This document shows positions 11,791 through 19,487 of a DNA stretch of 64,000 bases, piece by piece. Within the stretch, counting starts at the first letter, position 1. Each line of letters starts with the position of its first letter. Both the position numbers and the translations under genes were made by a program. The notes below the pieces were generated by a model. That model ran no database searches, had not been told where the DNA came from, and worked only from the letters and a program-made list of their open reading frames with translations. Origin of the DNA: Dechloromonas denitrificans (GTDB lineage Bacteria > Pseudomonadota > Gammaproteobacteria > Burkholderiales > Rhodocyclaceae); NCBI RefSeq assembly GCF_001551835.1, contig NZ_LODL01000019.1, forward strand, positions 361,859 to 425,858, written 5' to 3'.

Positions 11791-11970
11791 TTGGCCAAAC
11801 CCAACTATCAGTTCGAAAAGCGCCAGAGAGACCTGGCCAAAAAAGCCAAGCAGGAAGAAAAGCGCTTGGCCAAACTCGCCGGCAAGGCAAGCACCGATGA
11901 TGCCACGCCCGAAGCGGACGACGGTGTAGCCGTGGCCAGCGCCGCGGTCGAGACTGCACCGGCCGCCTGA
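11791..11970 (+). CDS. 59-residue basic-then-acidic hypothetical protein (TTG start)
   Basis: A TTG codon at 11791 follows AAGGAGG (11780-11786), a near-perfect Shine-Dalgarno, so the start is well supported. The N-terminal half is Lys/Arg/Gln-rich (AKPNYQFEKRQRDLAKKAKQ), probably a charged helix. The C-terminal half is Ala/Asp/Glu-rich. Short proteins beginning with the same NYQFEKRQRDLAKK pattern occur in other betaproteobacteria, function unknown. It ends 15 bp before the next gene. Confidence 0.7.
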   Translation: MAKPNYQFEKRQRDLAKKAKQEEKRLAKLAGKASTDDATPEADDGVAVASAAVETAPAA

Positions 11971-11985
11971 AACGGGGCAGACCGC

Positions 11986-12252
11986 ATGCGTTCAACTCGT
12001 GCCAGCGCCGCCGTTGCCCGCCTGAATGAGCGGAGCACGACAGACCGCTATTTCATGGTGCTGCTCGGCAATGGCCGGTTTGAACTGCGCGAGCAGATCG
12101 AGGGCGGCGAAAACCGCCTCTCCGAACCGCTCGAGCTCGATGATTTCGTCCGTTTCGTCAACGCGACCGGGCCGCAGAAGGCGCCCCGTATCACCAAGAA
12201 CGATGCGGCCTTCGCCAAACAGCTGCAACGCAAACCAAAAACGCCGGAGTAA
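11986..12252 (+). CDS. 88-residue hypothetical protein
   Basis: Soluble small protein starting MRSTRASAAVARLNERSTTD, with a middle section (FELREQIEGGENRLSEPLEL) that looks like beta strands, and a basic C-terminus. No motif recognised. It follows the 59-residue gene by 15 bp and converges on the sigma-factor gene. The ribosome site is weak (GGGG about nine bases before the ATG). Confidence 0.65.
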   Translation: MRSTRASAAVARLNERSTTDRYFMVLLGNGRFELREQIEGGENRLSEPLELDDFVRFVNATGPQKAPRITKNDAAFAKQLQRKPKTPE

Positions 12253-12268
12253 GCCGCCGCCAGAGGCG

Positions 12269-12841
12269 CTAGGCGGCCTCGCCAAACCAGTTGGCGCCCA
12301 GGCAGGCCCGCAGCGCCAGTCTCGCCCGGTGCATCTGGACCCAGCAATTGTTGTTGCTGATCCCTAAAGTCGTGCAGATCTCGTCGGTGTCGAAACCGAG
12401 TACTTCGCGCATCGTGAAGATACGGGCAGCAGTTTCGGGCAGGCGGTAAAGACAGGCCTCGAAGACCGCCCAGAAACGCTTGTTTTCGATGGCCTGCTGC
12501 GGCGACTGCCACTCGGCAGGGCGGGTATCTTCGGCCCAGTGCTGACGCTGATCGAAATAGGCATTCAAATCTTCGTCATTTTCGACGTCGACCGCAGCAC
12601 TTTGTTCGCGCCCCCGCTGACGCAGGACATCCACGATCTTGTTCTTGAGGATGGCCAGTACCCAGGTGCGCAGTGAAGCGCGCGAGGCAAACTTCTCCTT
12701 GCCCTGCAGGGCGCCGGCCAGGGCCTCCTGAACCGCATCCTCGGCGCGCGCCCGATCGCGTAGCTGCATTTCGGCAAAACGTAGCATGTCGCGCCGCAGG
12801 GCGGTGAGGAACTCCGGGTCATGCAGCGGGTCTGGATTCAT
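12269..12841 (-). CDS. ECF-type RNA polymerase sigma factor
   Basis: 190 residues. Region 2 (DRARAEDAVQEALAGALQ, then LRTWVLAILKNKIVDVLRQR) and region 4 (LPETAARIFTMREVLGFDTD, then GISNNNCWVQMHRARLALR) are clear. ECF sigma genes next to DUF692/DUF2063/DoxX operons are known as regulators of the gold/copper-induced gig-type genes. Here it is divergent from a zinc-finger anti-sigma-like gene and the metal-peptide operon, so control of that operon is likely. No extra C-terminal domain is seen. Confidence 0.93.
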   Translation of the reverse strand: MNPDPLHDPEFLTALRRDMLRFAEMQLRDRARAEDAVQEALAGALQGKEKFASRASLRTWVLAILKNKIVDVLRQRGREQSAAVDVENDEDLNAYFDQRQHWAEDTRPAEWQSPQQAIENKRFWAVFEACLYRLPETAARIFTMREVLGFDTDEICTTLGISNNNCWVQMHRARLALRACLGANWFGEAA

Positions 12842-12955
12842 GGCGGCAGTTTGGCGACTCAGGGCTGCCGATCATACTGCAAAATAATTTGTAAGGTTTT
12901 CAGGGGGCTGGCGACTAATCGATCAGGCCCCCAAGCCAACGACACAGGAACCGAA

Positions 12956-13135
12956 ATGATTTCTTGCAAGGAAGCCAGCCGCCTCGCCTCGCTACAACTG
13001 GAACACCGACTCAGTGTTTGGGAACGCTTGCAGTTCCGCCTGCACCTGGCGTTCTGCATCGGCTGCCGCCGCATGGAAAGACAGTTCCGTTTCCTGAGTC
13101 AGGCGATGGGGGCCTGGATGAGTCAAAAAGACTGA
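12956..13135 (+). CDS. Small zinc-finger (anti-sigma-like) protein
   Basis: 59 residues from MISCKEASRLASLQLEH. The pattern Cys4, His (HLAFC) and CIGC matches the zf-HC2 type zinc-binding anti-sigma domain but has no transmembrane segment, so it would act as a soluble metal- or redox-responsive anti-sigma factor. The ATG at 12956 was chosen; the frame extends upstream to 12821 without a ribosome site. It is unusual in being divergent from its likely sigma partner, and it leads the metal-peptide operon, 31 bp before the precursor gene. Confidence 0.78.
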   Translation: MISCKEASRLASLQLEHRLSVWERLQFRLHLAFCIGCRRMERQFRFLSQAMGAWMSQKD

Positions 13136-13166
13136 TCCAAGCACCTCGATCCCAACGGAGAAAACC

Positions 13167-13433
13167 ATGAAAAAGCAAAACCTTGTATCCCTGGCAGTCG
13201 GTTCCGCCTTTGCCGCCATCACCCTGAGCCCGGTCGCCCACGCTGCCGACAACCCGTTTGCTGCCAACAAGCTCGAAGCCGGCTACCAGCTGGCTCAGGC
13301 CGACAAGATGAAGGATGGCAAATGCGGCGAAGCGAAATGTGGTGCGGACAAGAAGGCCACTGAAAAGAAGAAGGACGGCAAGTGTGGCGAAGCCAAGTGC
13401 GGCGCCGACAAGAAGAGCGGCGAAAAGAAGTAA
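13167..13433 (+). CDS. Cys-repeat RiPP precursor of the bufferin/HvfA/GigP kind
   Basis: 88-residue secreted peptide. Signal peptide about 1-26 (cleavage after AHA), a spacer, then two tandem 20-residue units (49-68 and 69-88), each with KDGKCGEAKCGADKK. The four cysteines are C53, C58, C73 and C78. Precursors with (E)GKCG motifs are substrates of DUF692 multinuclear iron enzymes, which convert the Cys to copper-binding groups. The next genes encode exactly such an enzyme (13497) and its DUF2063 partner (14390). A role in periplasmic metal (copper/gold) buffering is therefore inferred. AACGGAGAAAACC precedes the ATG. Confidence 0.88.
   Translation: MKKQNLVSLAVGSAFAAITLSPVAHAADNPFAANKLEAGYQLAQADKMKDGKCGEAKCGADKKATEKKKDGKCGEAKCGADKKSGEKK
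13311..13430 (+). repeat. Two 60-bp tandem units encoding the Cys repeats
   Basis: Units 13311-13370 and 13371-13430. By eye, the first 15 codons of each encode the same peptide, and all eight base differences in them are synonymous. The remaining differences fall in codons 16-17 (Ala-Thr versus Ser-Gly). This is the signature of an old duplication held by selection on the peptide. Confidence 0.9.
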
Positions 13434-13496
13434 GCAGGCATTGACCGGTTGCGGCGCGGGGTTCGCCCTGCCCGCTCCGTACTCTTGGAGAAGACG

Positions 13497-14390
13497 ATGC
13501 CTCAACAATTTCTGCGCCCCCCGCCCGCTGCGGGCAGAGGCGCTCTGCCGGGCCGTCTCGCTCAGGGCGCCGGGCTTGGCTTTCGGCGAGAGCTGATTGC
13601 CGAGCTGAAGAGCGGCGTGCCGGAGGCGATCAGTTTCTTCGAACTGGCTCCGGAAAACTGGGCCGGCATGGGGGGGCGTTCGGCCCGCGACCTGCGCTAC
13701 TTCACCGAACGCTACCCCTTCGTTTGCCATGGCTTGTCGCTGTCGCTGGGCGGCCCGGCGCAGCTCGATGAAACACTGCTCCGGCAAATCAGGGCCTTCA
13801 TGCACGAACACGGCATGACGCTGTATACCGAGCACCTCGCCTGGTCTGCCGACGACGGCCAGCTCTACGACCTGCTACCGATTCCGCTCAGCGAAAAAGC
13901 CGTCAAATGGACGGTCGACCGCATCAGTCGGGCCCAGGACATTCTCGGCATGCGCATCGGCATCGAAAATGCCTCGTACTATGTCGCCCCGCCGGGGGCA
14001 GAGATGCAAGAAACGGAATTCATCAGCGCCATCGTTCGCCAGGCCGACTGTCTGCTCCATCTCGACGTCAACAACATCTACGTCAACAGCCGGAATTTCG
14101 CTTTCGATCCACGGGTCTTCCTGGATGAACTGCCGCTCGAACGCACCTGCTATGTCCATGTCGCCGGCCATTACGTCGAAGCGGACGGCCTGCTGATCGA
14201 CACCCATGGGGCCACAGTCATCGACCCGGTGTGGTCGCTGCTCGACGCCGCCTACCAACGTATCGGTGACGTGCCGACCTGCCTGGAGCGCGACTTCAAC
14301 ATTCCCGACCTCGCCACGTTGAACGCCGAAGTCCGCCGCATTGCCGAACGCCAGGCGTTTGCCGCCGGCAAGCGGCGCGAGGCGGCGTGA
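13497..14390 (+). CDS. DUF692 multinuclear non-heme iron oxidase (BufB/HvfB/GigA-like)
   Basis: 297-residue MNIO (TIM-barrel, DUF692). The metal-ligand segments are all visible: FVCHGLSLSLGG, YTEHLAWS, GIENASYY, LDVNNIYVNS, YVHVAGHY, DTHGATVIDPVW and LERDFNIPD. Family members oxidise cysteines in short precursor peptides (oxazolone/thioamide or related). The substrate is very probably the peptide at 13167. The ATG at 13497 follows TTGGAG; the frame extends upstream to 13449 but lacks a ribosome site. The stop overlaps the DUF2063 start (TGATG). Confidence 0.93.
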   Translation: MPQQFLRPPPAAGRGALPGRLAQGAGLGFRRELIAELKSGVPEAISFFELAPENWAGMGGRSARDLRYFTERYPFVCHGLSLSLGGPAQLDETLLRQIRAFMHEHGMTLYTEHLAWSADDGQLYDLLPIPLSEKAVKWTVDRISRAQDILGMRIGIENASYYVAPPGAEMQETEFISAIVRQADCLLHLDVNNIYVNSRNFAFDPRVFLDELPLERTCYVHVAGHYVEADGLLIDTHGATVIDPVWSLLDAAYQRIGDVPTCLERDFNIPDLATLNAEVRRIAERQAFAAGKRREAA

Positions 14391-15133
14391 TGCAGGCGCC
14401 CGACTTCCAGGCATTTCAGCGCGCCTTCGGCCGCCACCTGCGCGACCCGCGGCACACGCCACGCCCGCCCGGCGTTCCCGCTCGCCGGATGCAGGTGTAC
14501 AACGAACTGCTGTTCAACAACCTGACCGGTTTTCTCGATGCCTGCTTCCCGGTTTGTCGCAGCCTGCTGGGCGAGACGCGCTGGCGCCGGCTGAATCGCA
14601 CCTTCTATCGCGACTGGAAAGCGCAGAGTCCGTGGTTCCGCGACATTCCCGGCGAGTTCGTCCGCTATCTGAACGAAGGCGGCATTCGCCAGCCAATGCC
14701 GGCCTGGCTGTCCGAACTGGCGCATTACGAATGGGCCGAGTTGGCGGTCGACACCATGGATTGCCCGATTGCCGCCCACCATCCAGCCGGCGACCTGATG
14801 TCCCGGCCGATCGTACTCAATCCCGCCCTGCTCAATCTGCCCTACGCTTGGCCGGTGCACCGGATAGGCCCGGACTACCGGCCACGCCGCGCGCAGCCGA
14901 CCCATCTCGTGGTCTATCGCAATGCGGCCGAGCTAGTCGAATTCGTCGAGATCAACCCGGTTACCCACCGCTTGCTGACGCTGCTGGGCAATGCCCCGAA
15001 CAGCGGCGAGCGCGCCTGCCGGCAGCTTGCCGACGAATTGCAACATCCCGACCCGGCCAGCCTCCAGGCCTTCGGCCGCGCACTACTCGAAGACTTCCAT
15101 CGGCAGGGCATCATTCTCGGAGTTCAGCCATGA
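14390..15133 (+). CDS. DUF2063 partner protein (BufC/HvfC/GigB-like)
   Basis: 247 residues. The N-terminal DUF2063 domain shows VYNELLFNNLTGFLDACFPV, and WFRDIPGEFVRYL follows. The C-terminal part is an RRE-like fold that in characterised systems delivers the precursor to the MNIO enzyme. The ATG at 14390 overlaps the MNIO stop (TGATG; a GTG at 14387 is possible). It ends in an ATGA overlap with the DoxX gene, so the three are one transcription and translation unit. Confidence 0.9.
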   Translation: MQAPDFQAFQRAFGRHLRDPRHTPRPPGVPARRMQVYNELLFNNLTGFLDACFPVCRSLLGETRWRRLNRTFYRDWKAQSPWFRDIPGEFVRYLNEGGIRQPMPAWLSELAHYEWAELAVDTMDCPIAAHHPAGDLMSRPIVLNPALLNLPYAWPVHRIGPDYRPRRAQPTHLVVYRNAAELVEFVEINPVTHRLLTLLGNAPNSGERACRQLADELQHPDPASLQAFGRALLEDFHRQGIILGVQP

Positions 15134-15639
15134 AAACGACACTCACCCAGCCGCTTTCCCTCGCCCTGAACGGTATTGACGCCGTCGGCCTGTGGTTTGG
15201 CCTGCTCAGCCTGCGCCTGCTGCTCGGCTGGGACTTCTTCGAATCCGGCCTGGAAAAACTCAATGGCGGCAACTGGTTTTCTGATATCCAGGCGCGCTTC
15301 CCCTTCCCGTTCAATCAGCTACCGCCTGAACTGAGCTGGCAGATGGCCACCTGGTTCGAACTGGTCGGCGCCGTGGCGTTGGTCATCGGCCTCGGCAGCC
15401 GCTTTTTCGCGCTGTCGCTCTTCATCCTCACCGTCGTCGCCACGGCCAGCGTGCATTGGCCGGAGGCATGGGCGAACCTGGGCGAATTGCTGATGGGTTA
15501 TCGCTTTACCGACCAGGGATTCGGCAATTTCAAGCTGCCGGTCCTCTTCCTCGGCATGCTGCTGCCACTGATCCTGCTCGGCCCGGGCAAGTTCTCGCTC
15601 GATCACTGGCTGCGCCGCCGTCTGCTCGGCAGCAAATGA
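15130..15639 (+). CDS. DoxX-family membrane protein (GigT-like)
   Basis: 169 residues with four predicted hydrophobic segments: LWFGLLSLRLLLGWDFF, the stretch starting WFELVGAVALVIGL, FFALSLFILTVVATASV and LPVLFLGMLLPLILLG. This is the DoxX/YphA type. DoxX proteins close many DUF2282/DUF692/DUF2063 operons and may serve in electron transfer or metal handling at the membrane. The start overlaps the DUF2063 stop (ATGA at 15130), and the gene ends the operon. Confidence 0.9.
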   Translation: MKTTLTQPLSLALNGIDAVGLWFGLLSLRLLLGWDFFESGLEKLNGGNWFSDIQARFPFPFNQLPPELSWQMATWFELVGAVALVIGLGSRFFALSLFILTVVATASVHWPEAWANLGELLMGYRFTDQGFGNFKLPVLFLGMLLPLILLGPGKFSLDHWLRRRLLGSK

Positions 15640-15739
15640 ACCGGTCAGCCAGCGTTACAAAGTCAGCCAAAAAGTCGAACAGACGCCCGTTTGTCGCCTC
15701 GGTAAAGTGAATCCACCCTCAACCGAACAAGGAGACATC

Positions 15740-15886
15740 ATGGAAAAGACGAAGAGCAAGGCCAGGAAGTTTCTGCATCTGGACAAGCTGGGTCAGCGCA
15801 TCGCCCATGCCGCCCGCGCCTTCGCCAAACAGCGCAAGCAACGGGCCGTGCGCGCCTTCGAGCGGAGCCTGCTGCCGCTGACCTGA
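15740..15886 (+). CDS. 48-residue basic hypothetical peptide
   Basis: AAGGAG (15730-15734) lies close before ATG 15740. The product, MEKTKSKARKFLHLDKLG and onward, is very rich in Lys, Arg and His, with no acidic stretch and no hydrophobic helix, and is probably nucleic-acid- or membrane-associated. It lies 100 bp after the DoxX gene and converges on the mscS-like gene. No family recognised. Confidence 0.5.
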   Translation: MEKTKSKARKFLHLDKLGQRIAHAARAFAKQRKQRAVRAFERSLLPLT

Positions 15887-15929
15887 TTGAACGTGCACCG
15901 AGCAAAATCGGCGGCAACCCGGCCCCGGG

Positions 15930-17198
15930 TTATGCCGCCGTTTTTTCGTGCACGATACGGACCTCGCGCTGTGGGTAGGGAATCTCGATGCCATGCTCGC
16001 GGAAGGCACGCCAGATGGCAAGATTGATGTCCGACACGACGTTGCCGCGGCCTTCTTCGGGATCGGCAATCCAGAAACCAAGCTCGAGATTGACGCTGCT
16101 TTCGGCAAACATGGTCAGGAAGACCTTGGGCCCGGGATCGGCCAGCACCCGGGGGTGCGCCGCTGCGGCCTCGGCCATCAGGCCCATGGCGATGTCGAGG
16201 TCGGTGCTGTAGGCGACACCGATCGTCGTCGCCAGGCGCAGCCGCGAATCGGAGTAAGTCTGGTTCTGGACGGTACTGGCGATCAGCGTTTCGTTGGGCA
16301 CGATGAACTCCGTGCCGCCCGGATGCTTCAAGACCGTGTAGCGCGTCGTGATCTGCGTCACCTGACCACTGTCGGCACCGATCTGGATGATGTTGCCGAT
16401 GCGGATCGAACGGTCGAGCAGGATGATGAAGCCGGATACGTAGTTGCTGGCGATCTTCTGCAAACCGAGACCGAGACCGACACCAAGGGCGCCGGTAAAG
16501 ACCGAGAGCGCCGTCATGTCGATGCCGACCAGCGACAGGCTGGCGACGATGGCAATCACCGTCAGCAGCGCCTTGGCGACGCGGATGCCGACGATGCGCA
16601 GACTGGAGTCGAGGGTCTCGACGCGCATCAGCTTGCGTTCGAACAGGCCGGCCACCCACAGTGCGGCAACGACGGTCAGGAAGACGGTGACCGCGCCATG
16701 CAGGATCATCCACAGATCGACCTTCTGCTTGCCGATGGAAAAATCGACCTGCTCCAGCGCATCGATCACATAGGGTGCCAGATCGGTGATGTAAAGCGCC
16801 AGCCAGCTCCAGACGACGGCCGCGATGATGCGCTCCCAGGCGGTCAGCCAGGTGGCGCTTGGAAAGGCCTGGCGAAGCACGAAGACGACGCCGCGGACGA
16901 GCGCCATCGAGCCGAGCAGCGGCATCGCCAGCTTGAGCAGATTGACGTGAATGAAGGGCTTGAGCAGCAGACGGGTGAGGCCGACCAGGATCATGCCGGT
17001 CAGCGGAAAGGCCAGCCGGGCGCTGGCATCGCTCAGGCGGCCGGCGCCTTCGGCGCGCTGGCTGCGCCACCAGCGGGCGAACAGCGAAGCAACCCCGAGA
17101 CAGACGACGAGGGCGAGCACCTGCCAGATAAAATCCGGATCGCGAACGTCCTGCCAGAGGTCGTTGAATAGCTGCAGGGCCGGATTTTTCTGCGTCAT
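15930..17198 (-). CDS. MscS-family mechanosensitive ion channel
   Basis: 422 residues. Five to six hydrophobic segments in the N-terminal half lead into the MscS pore region (LSVFTGALGVGLGLGLQKIA followed by NYVSGFIILLDRSIRIGN), then the beta domain (IVPNETLIASTVQNQTYSD) and the cytoplasmic vestibule. It opens under membrane tension to release solutes on osmotic downshock. The start ATG 17198 overlaps the stop of the upstream rRNA methyltransferase gene by 4 bp (ATGA), so the two are co-transcribed. Confidence 0.93.
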   Translation of the reverse strand: MTQKNPALQLFNDLWQDVRDPDFIWQVLALVVCLGVASLFARWWRSQRAEGAGRLSDASARLAFPLTGMILVGLTRLLLKPFIHVNLLKLAMPLLGSMALVRGVVFVLRQAFPSATWLTAWERIIAAVVWSWLALYITDLAPYVIDALEQVDFSIGKQKVDLWMILHGAVTVFLTVVAALWVAGLFERKLMRVETLDSSLRIVGIRVAKALLTVIAIVASLSLVGIDMTALSVFTGALGVGLGLGLQKIASNYVSGFIILLDRSIRIGNIIQIGADSGQVTQITTRYTVLKHPGGTEFIVPNETLIASTVQNQTYSDSRLRLATTIGVAYSTDLDIAMGLMAEAAAAHPRVLADPGPKVFLTMFAESSVNLELGFWIADPEEGRGNVVSDINLAIWRAFREHGIEIPYPQREVRIVHEKTAA

Positions 17199-18457
17199 GC
17201 CTTCTTGTCCAGCACAGCGGCAAAGAAGCCATCGGTGTTGTGCTGATGCGGTAGCAGGCGCAGCAGGTCACCGTCCAGGGCAATGCCATGCTTGGCCAGC
17301 ACGGCCGAGGCCGGGGTCAGCGTGAAATCCGGGTGGCTGGCCAGGAAGGCGTCGACGATGGCATCGTTCTCGGCGGTCAACAGGCTGCAGGTGGCATAAA
17401 CGACGCGGCCGCCGGGGCGGACCATCTTGGCAGCGGCATCGAGGATGGCGGCCTGCTTGACGGTCAGTTCGGCGACCGATTCCTCGCTCTGCCGCCACTT
17501 CAGGTCGGGATTGCGGCGCAGGGTGCCGAGGCCGGAACAGGGCGCATCGACCAGCACGCGATCGACCTTGCCGGCCAGGCGCTTGATCTTGGTGTCGCGC
17601 TCGTGCTCGATCCGGGCCGGATGGACGTTGGATAAGCCCGAACGGGCCAGGCGCGGCTTCAGCTTGGCCAGCCGCTTGTCGGAGACATCGAAGGCATAGA
17701 GGCGGCCGGTGTTCTTCATCAGCGCGCCGAGCAGCAGCGTCTTGCCGCCAGCGCCGGCGCAGAAATCGACCACCGCTTCGCCGCGCTTCGGTTCGAGCAG
17801 GTAGCCGAGCAACTGGCTGCCTTCGTCCTGAACCTCGAAAGCGCCTTCGAGGAACAGCGCATGCTTGGCCAGCGCCGGCTTTTCGCGCAGCCGCACCGCG
17901 GTCGGCGACAGCGGACCGGCCACGGCACTGATCCCTTCGTCGGCCAGCCGTTCGAGCAACGCCTCGCGGCTGGTTTTCAGGGTATTGACGCGCAGGTCGA
18001 GCGGCGCCGGCAGATTGACCGCCTGCGCCAGCTTCAGCGTTTCCTCGGCGCCGAACTGCGCTTCCAGCCGGTTGTACAGCCAGTCCGGCAGGTCGCAACG
18101 GACGGCCGGCGCCAAGTCGGCTTCCGGCTTCGCCTTGGCCGCCGCCAGCCATTCTTCTTCGTTCGCCCGCAGCACCGGCGCCAGTTCGCGCTGGCTCCAG
18201 CCGCGCGTCACGGCGAGCGCGACGAGCAGCAACCTGCGATCGGAGATCGGCTCGCCGCAACGGGCTTCCAGGCTACGCCCGCGGCGCAGCACGGCGAACA
18301 CCGTTTCGGCGACGAAGGCGCGGTCGGCGTGGCCGAGCTGGCGATGTTCACGGAAATAGCGCGAAACCACGGCATCGGCCGGGTGATCGAAACGCAGCAA
18401 CTGGCCGAGTACGGCTTCGGCATGGGCAAACAGGGCGGGCGTGAAGCGAGCTTTCAT
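17195..18457 (-). CDS. RsmB/NOP-family RNA cytosine-C5 methyltransferase
   Basis: 420 residues from MKARFTPALFAHAEAVLGQL. An N-terminal NusB-like helical region precedes a SAM-binding Rossmann domain: VVDFCAGAGGKTLLLG (motif I), VLVDAPCSGLGTLRRNPDLK (motif IV, catalytic DAPCSG) and VVYATCSLLTAEN (motif VI, catalytic TCS). Both cysteines are present. It probably methylates 16S rRNA C967-like positions, but the N-terminus is atypical, so I leave the symbol empty. The inner ATG at 18457 is preferred over a leftward extension. Confidence 0.9.
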   Translation of the reverse strand: MKARFTPALFAHAEAVLGQLLRFDHPADAVVSRYFREHRQLGHADRAFVAETVFAVLRRGRSLEARCGEPISDRRLLLVALAVTRGWSQRELAPVLRANEEEWLAAAKAKPEADLAPAVRCDLPDWLYNRLEAQFGAEETLKLAQAVNLPAPLDLRVNTLKTSREALLERLADEGISAVAGPLSPTAVRLREKPALAKHALFLEGAFEVQDEGSQLLGYLLEPKRGEAVVDFCAGAGGKTLLLGALMKNTGRLYAFDVSDKRLAKLKPRLARSGLSNVHPARIEHERDTKIKRLAGKVDRVLVDAPCSGLGTLRRNPDLKWRQSEESVAELTVKQAAILDAAAKMVRPGGRVVYATCSLLTAENDAIVDAFLASHPDFTLTPASAVLAKHGIALDGDLLRLLPHQHNTDGFFAAVLDKKA

Positions 18458-18464
18458 TGCAATC

Positions 18465-19481
18465 CTAAAATGGCGGTTGTGCAGCGGGTGCAGCAACGTC
18501 TGGCCGAGGCGCTTCGCCGGCGGTACCGATCTCGGTCACCACCTGTTCGAAACTCTCGCCCTTTTTATCGGTAAAGCGAATTTTAACCGGCAAGCGCTGC
18601 CGATCGAGCGCAATCCAGATTTCTGTCGTGTTATCGGTCAGCGCCCGCAGGTGCAGCGTGCGAAAACGGCCGGCCGGCGTTTCAAGTTCCTCCTCACCCA
18701 GCGAGTCGAGCGCATAGCGTTCGTACTTCTTGCCGGTGACGACGCCGATGTCGCGCCCCTCGGCCAGCCGGCCGAGGTAGGCAAGCTGGTAATTGAGCGA
18801 CAGGATGTCCTGCGTGCCCGGCACGATCTGGCGCACGCTGCCGTCGCGCGACAGGCTGACCGCTGCGGTCGACCAGTCGAAATCGGCATTTTCGTTGGCA
18901 TCCTTGCCGTTCTTGCGGCTGCGGAACGTATCCGGGCGCAGGCCGCCGGCGACCAGTTGGCCGCGACTTTCGATTTCGAGGCGAACCGGCTTCAGCAAGG
19001 CGGCCAGGCCGCTGGTCTCAGTGACGCCGGTCAGCCGGTAACTGCCGTCCTCGCCAAACTCCCAATGATGTTCGGCCCGGCCGACCTGCAGGCCAAGCGA
19101 TTCCTTGAAAATGGCAAAGCGGATCGTGCCCCTGGCCGCCAGCACCGGCTTGACTGGCTTGACCGGGGCAAGGCCTGCGGTCGACGGCGTTGGCGGGGCG
19201 ATTTCCGGAGGGGTTTCGAGCCCGGCTTCCGGAGCAGCGACGACTGGCGTCGTAATCGCCGGCGCGGTATGGCGGGCGCTGGCCAGCACCTTCGGCTTGG
19301 CCTTGACCGCCGGCTTAGTGACTACCGGCGCCGCGACCGGGGCCGGCGGCGTTACTTGCAGTTCGACCTGCAGCGGCGCCGGCTCGGGGCCGCCCCCGAA
19401 CAGCTCGACATCCGTACCGAACAAGGCGACGCCATGCACGGCCAGCGAACCGGCCAGCGCCAGGATCAGTACGAAAGGCAT
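18465..19481 (-). CDS. DUF3108-domain periplasmic protein
   Basis: 338 residues. An N-terminal membrane anchor (VLILALAGSLAVHGVALFG), a long Pro/Ala-rich linker (about 45-120) and a C-terminal DUF3108 domain (FEQVVTEIG, WIALDRQRLPVKIRF, RFRTLHLRALT). The linker looks TonB-like, and the domain is expected in the periplasm. Function unknown. The gene is 6 bp downstream of purN and upstream of the rsmB-like gene, a conserved neighbourhood in betaproteobacteria. Confidence 0.85.
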   Translation of the reverse strand: MPFVLILALAGSLAVHGVALFGTDVELFGGGPEPAPLQVELQVTPPAPVAAPVVTKPAVKAKPKVLASARHTAPAITTPVVAAPEAGLETPPEIAPPTPSTAGLAPVKPVKPVLAARGTIRFAIFKESLGLQVGRAEHHWEFGEDGSYRLTGVTETSGLAALLKPVRLEIESRGQLVAGGLRPDTFRSRKNGKDANENADFDWSTAAVSLSRDGSVRQIVPGTQDILSLNYQLAYLGRLAEGRDIGVVTGKKYERYALDSLGEEELETPAGRFRTLHLRALTDNTTEIWIALDRQRLPVKIRFTDKKGESFEQVVTEIGTAGEAPRPDVAAPAAQPPF

Positions 19482-19487
19482 TGCCGC

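Noticed and set aside
15948..17171. 407-codon + strand frame over the mscS-like gene
   Set aside because: Low-complexity Asp/Gln/Arg translation with no domain. The - strand encodes a normal MscS channel.
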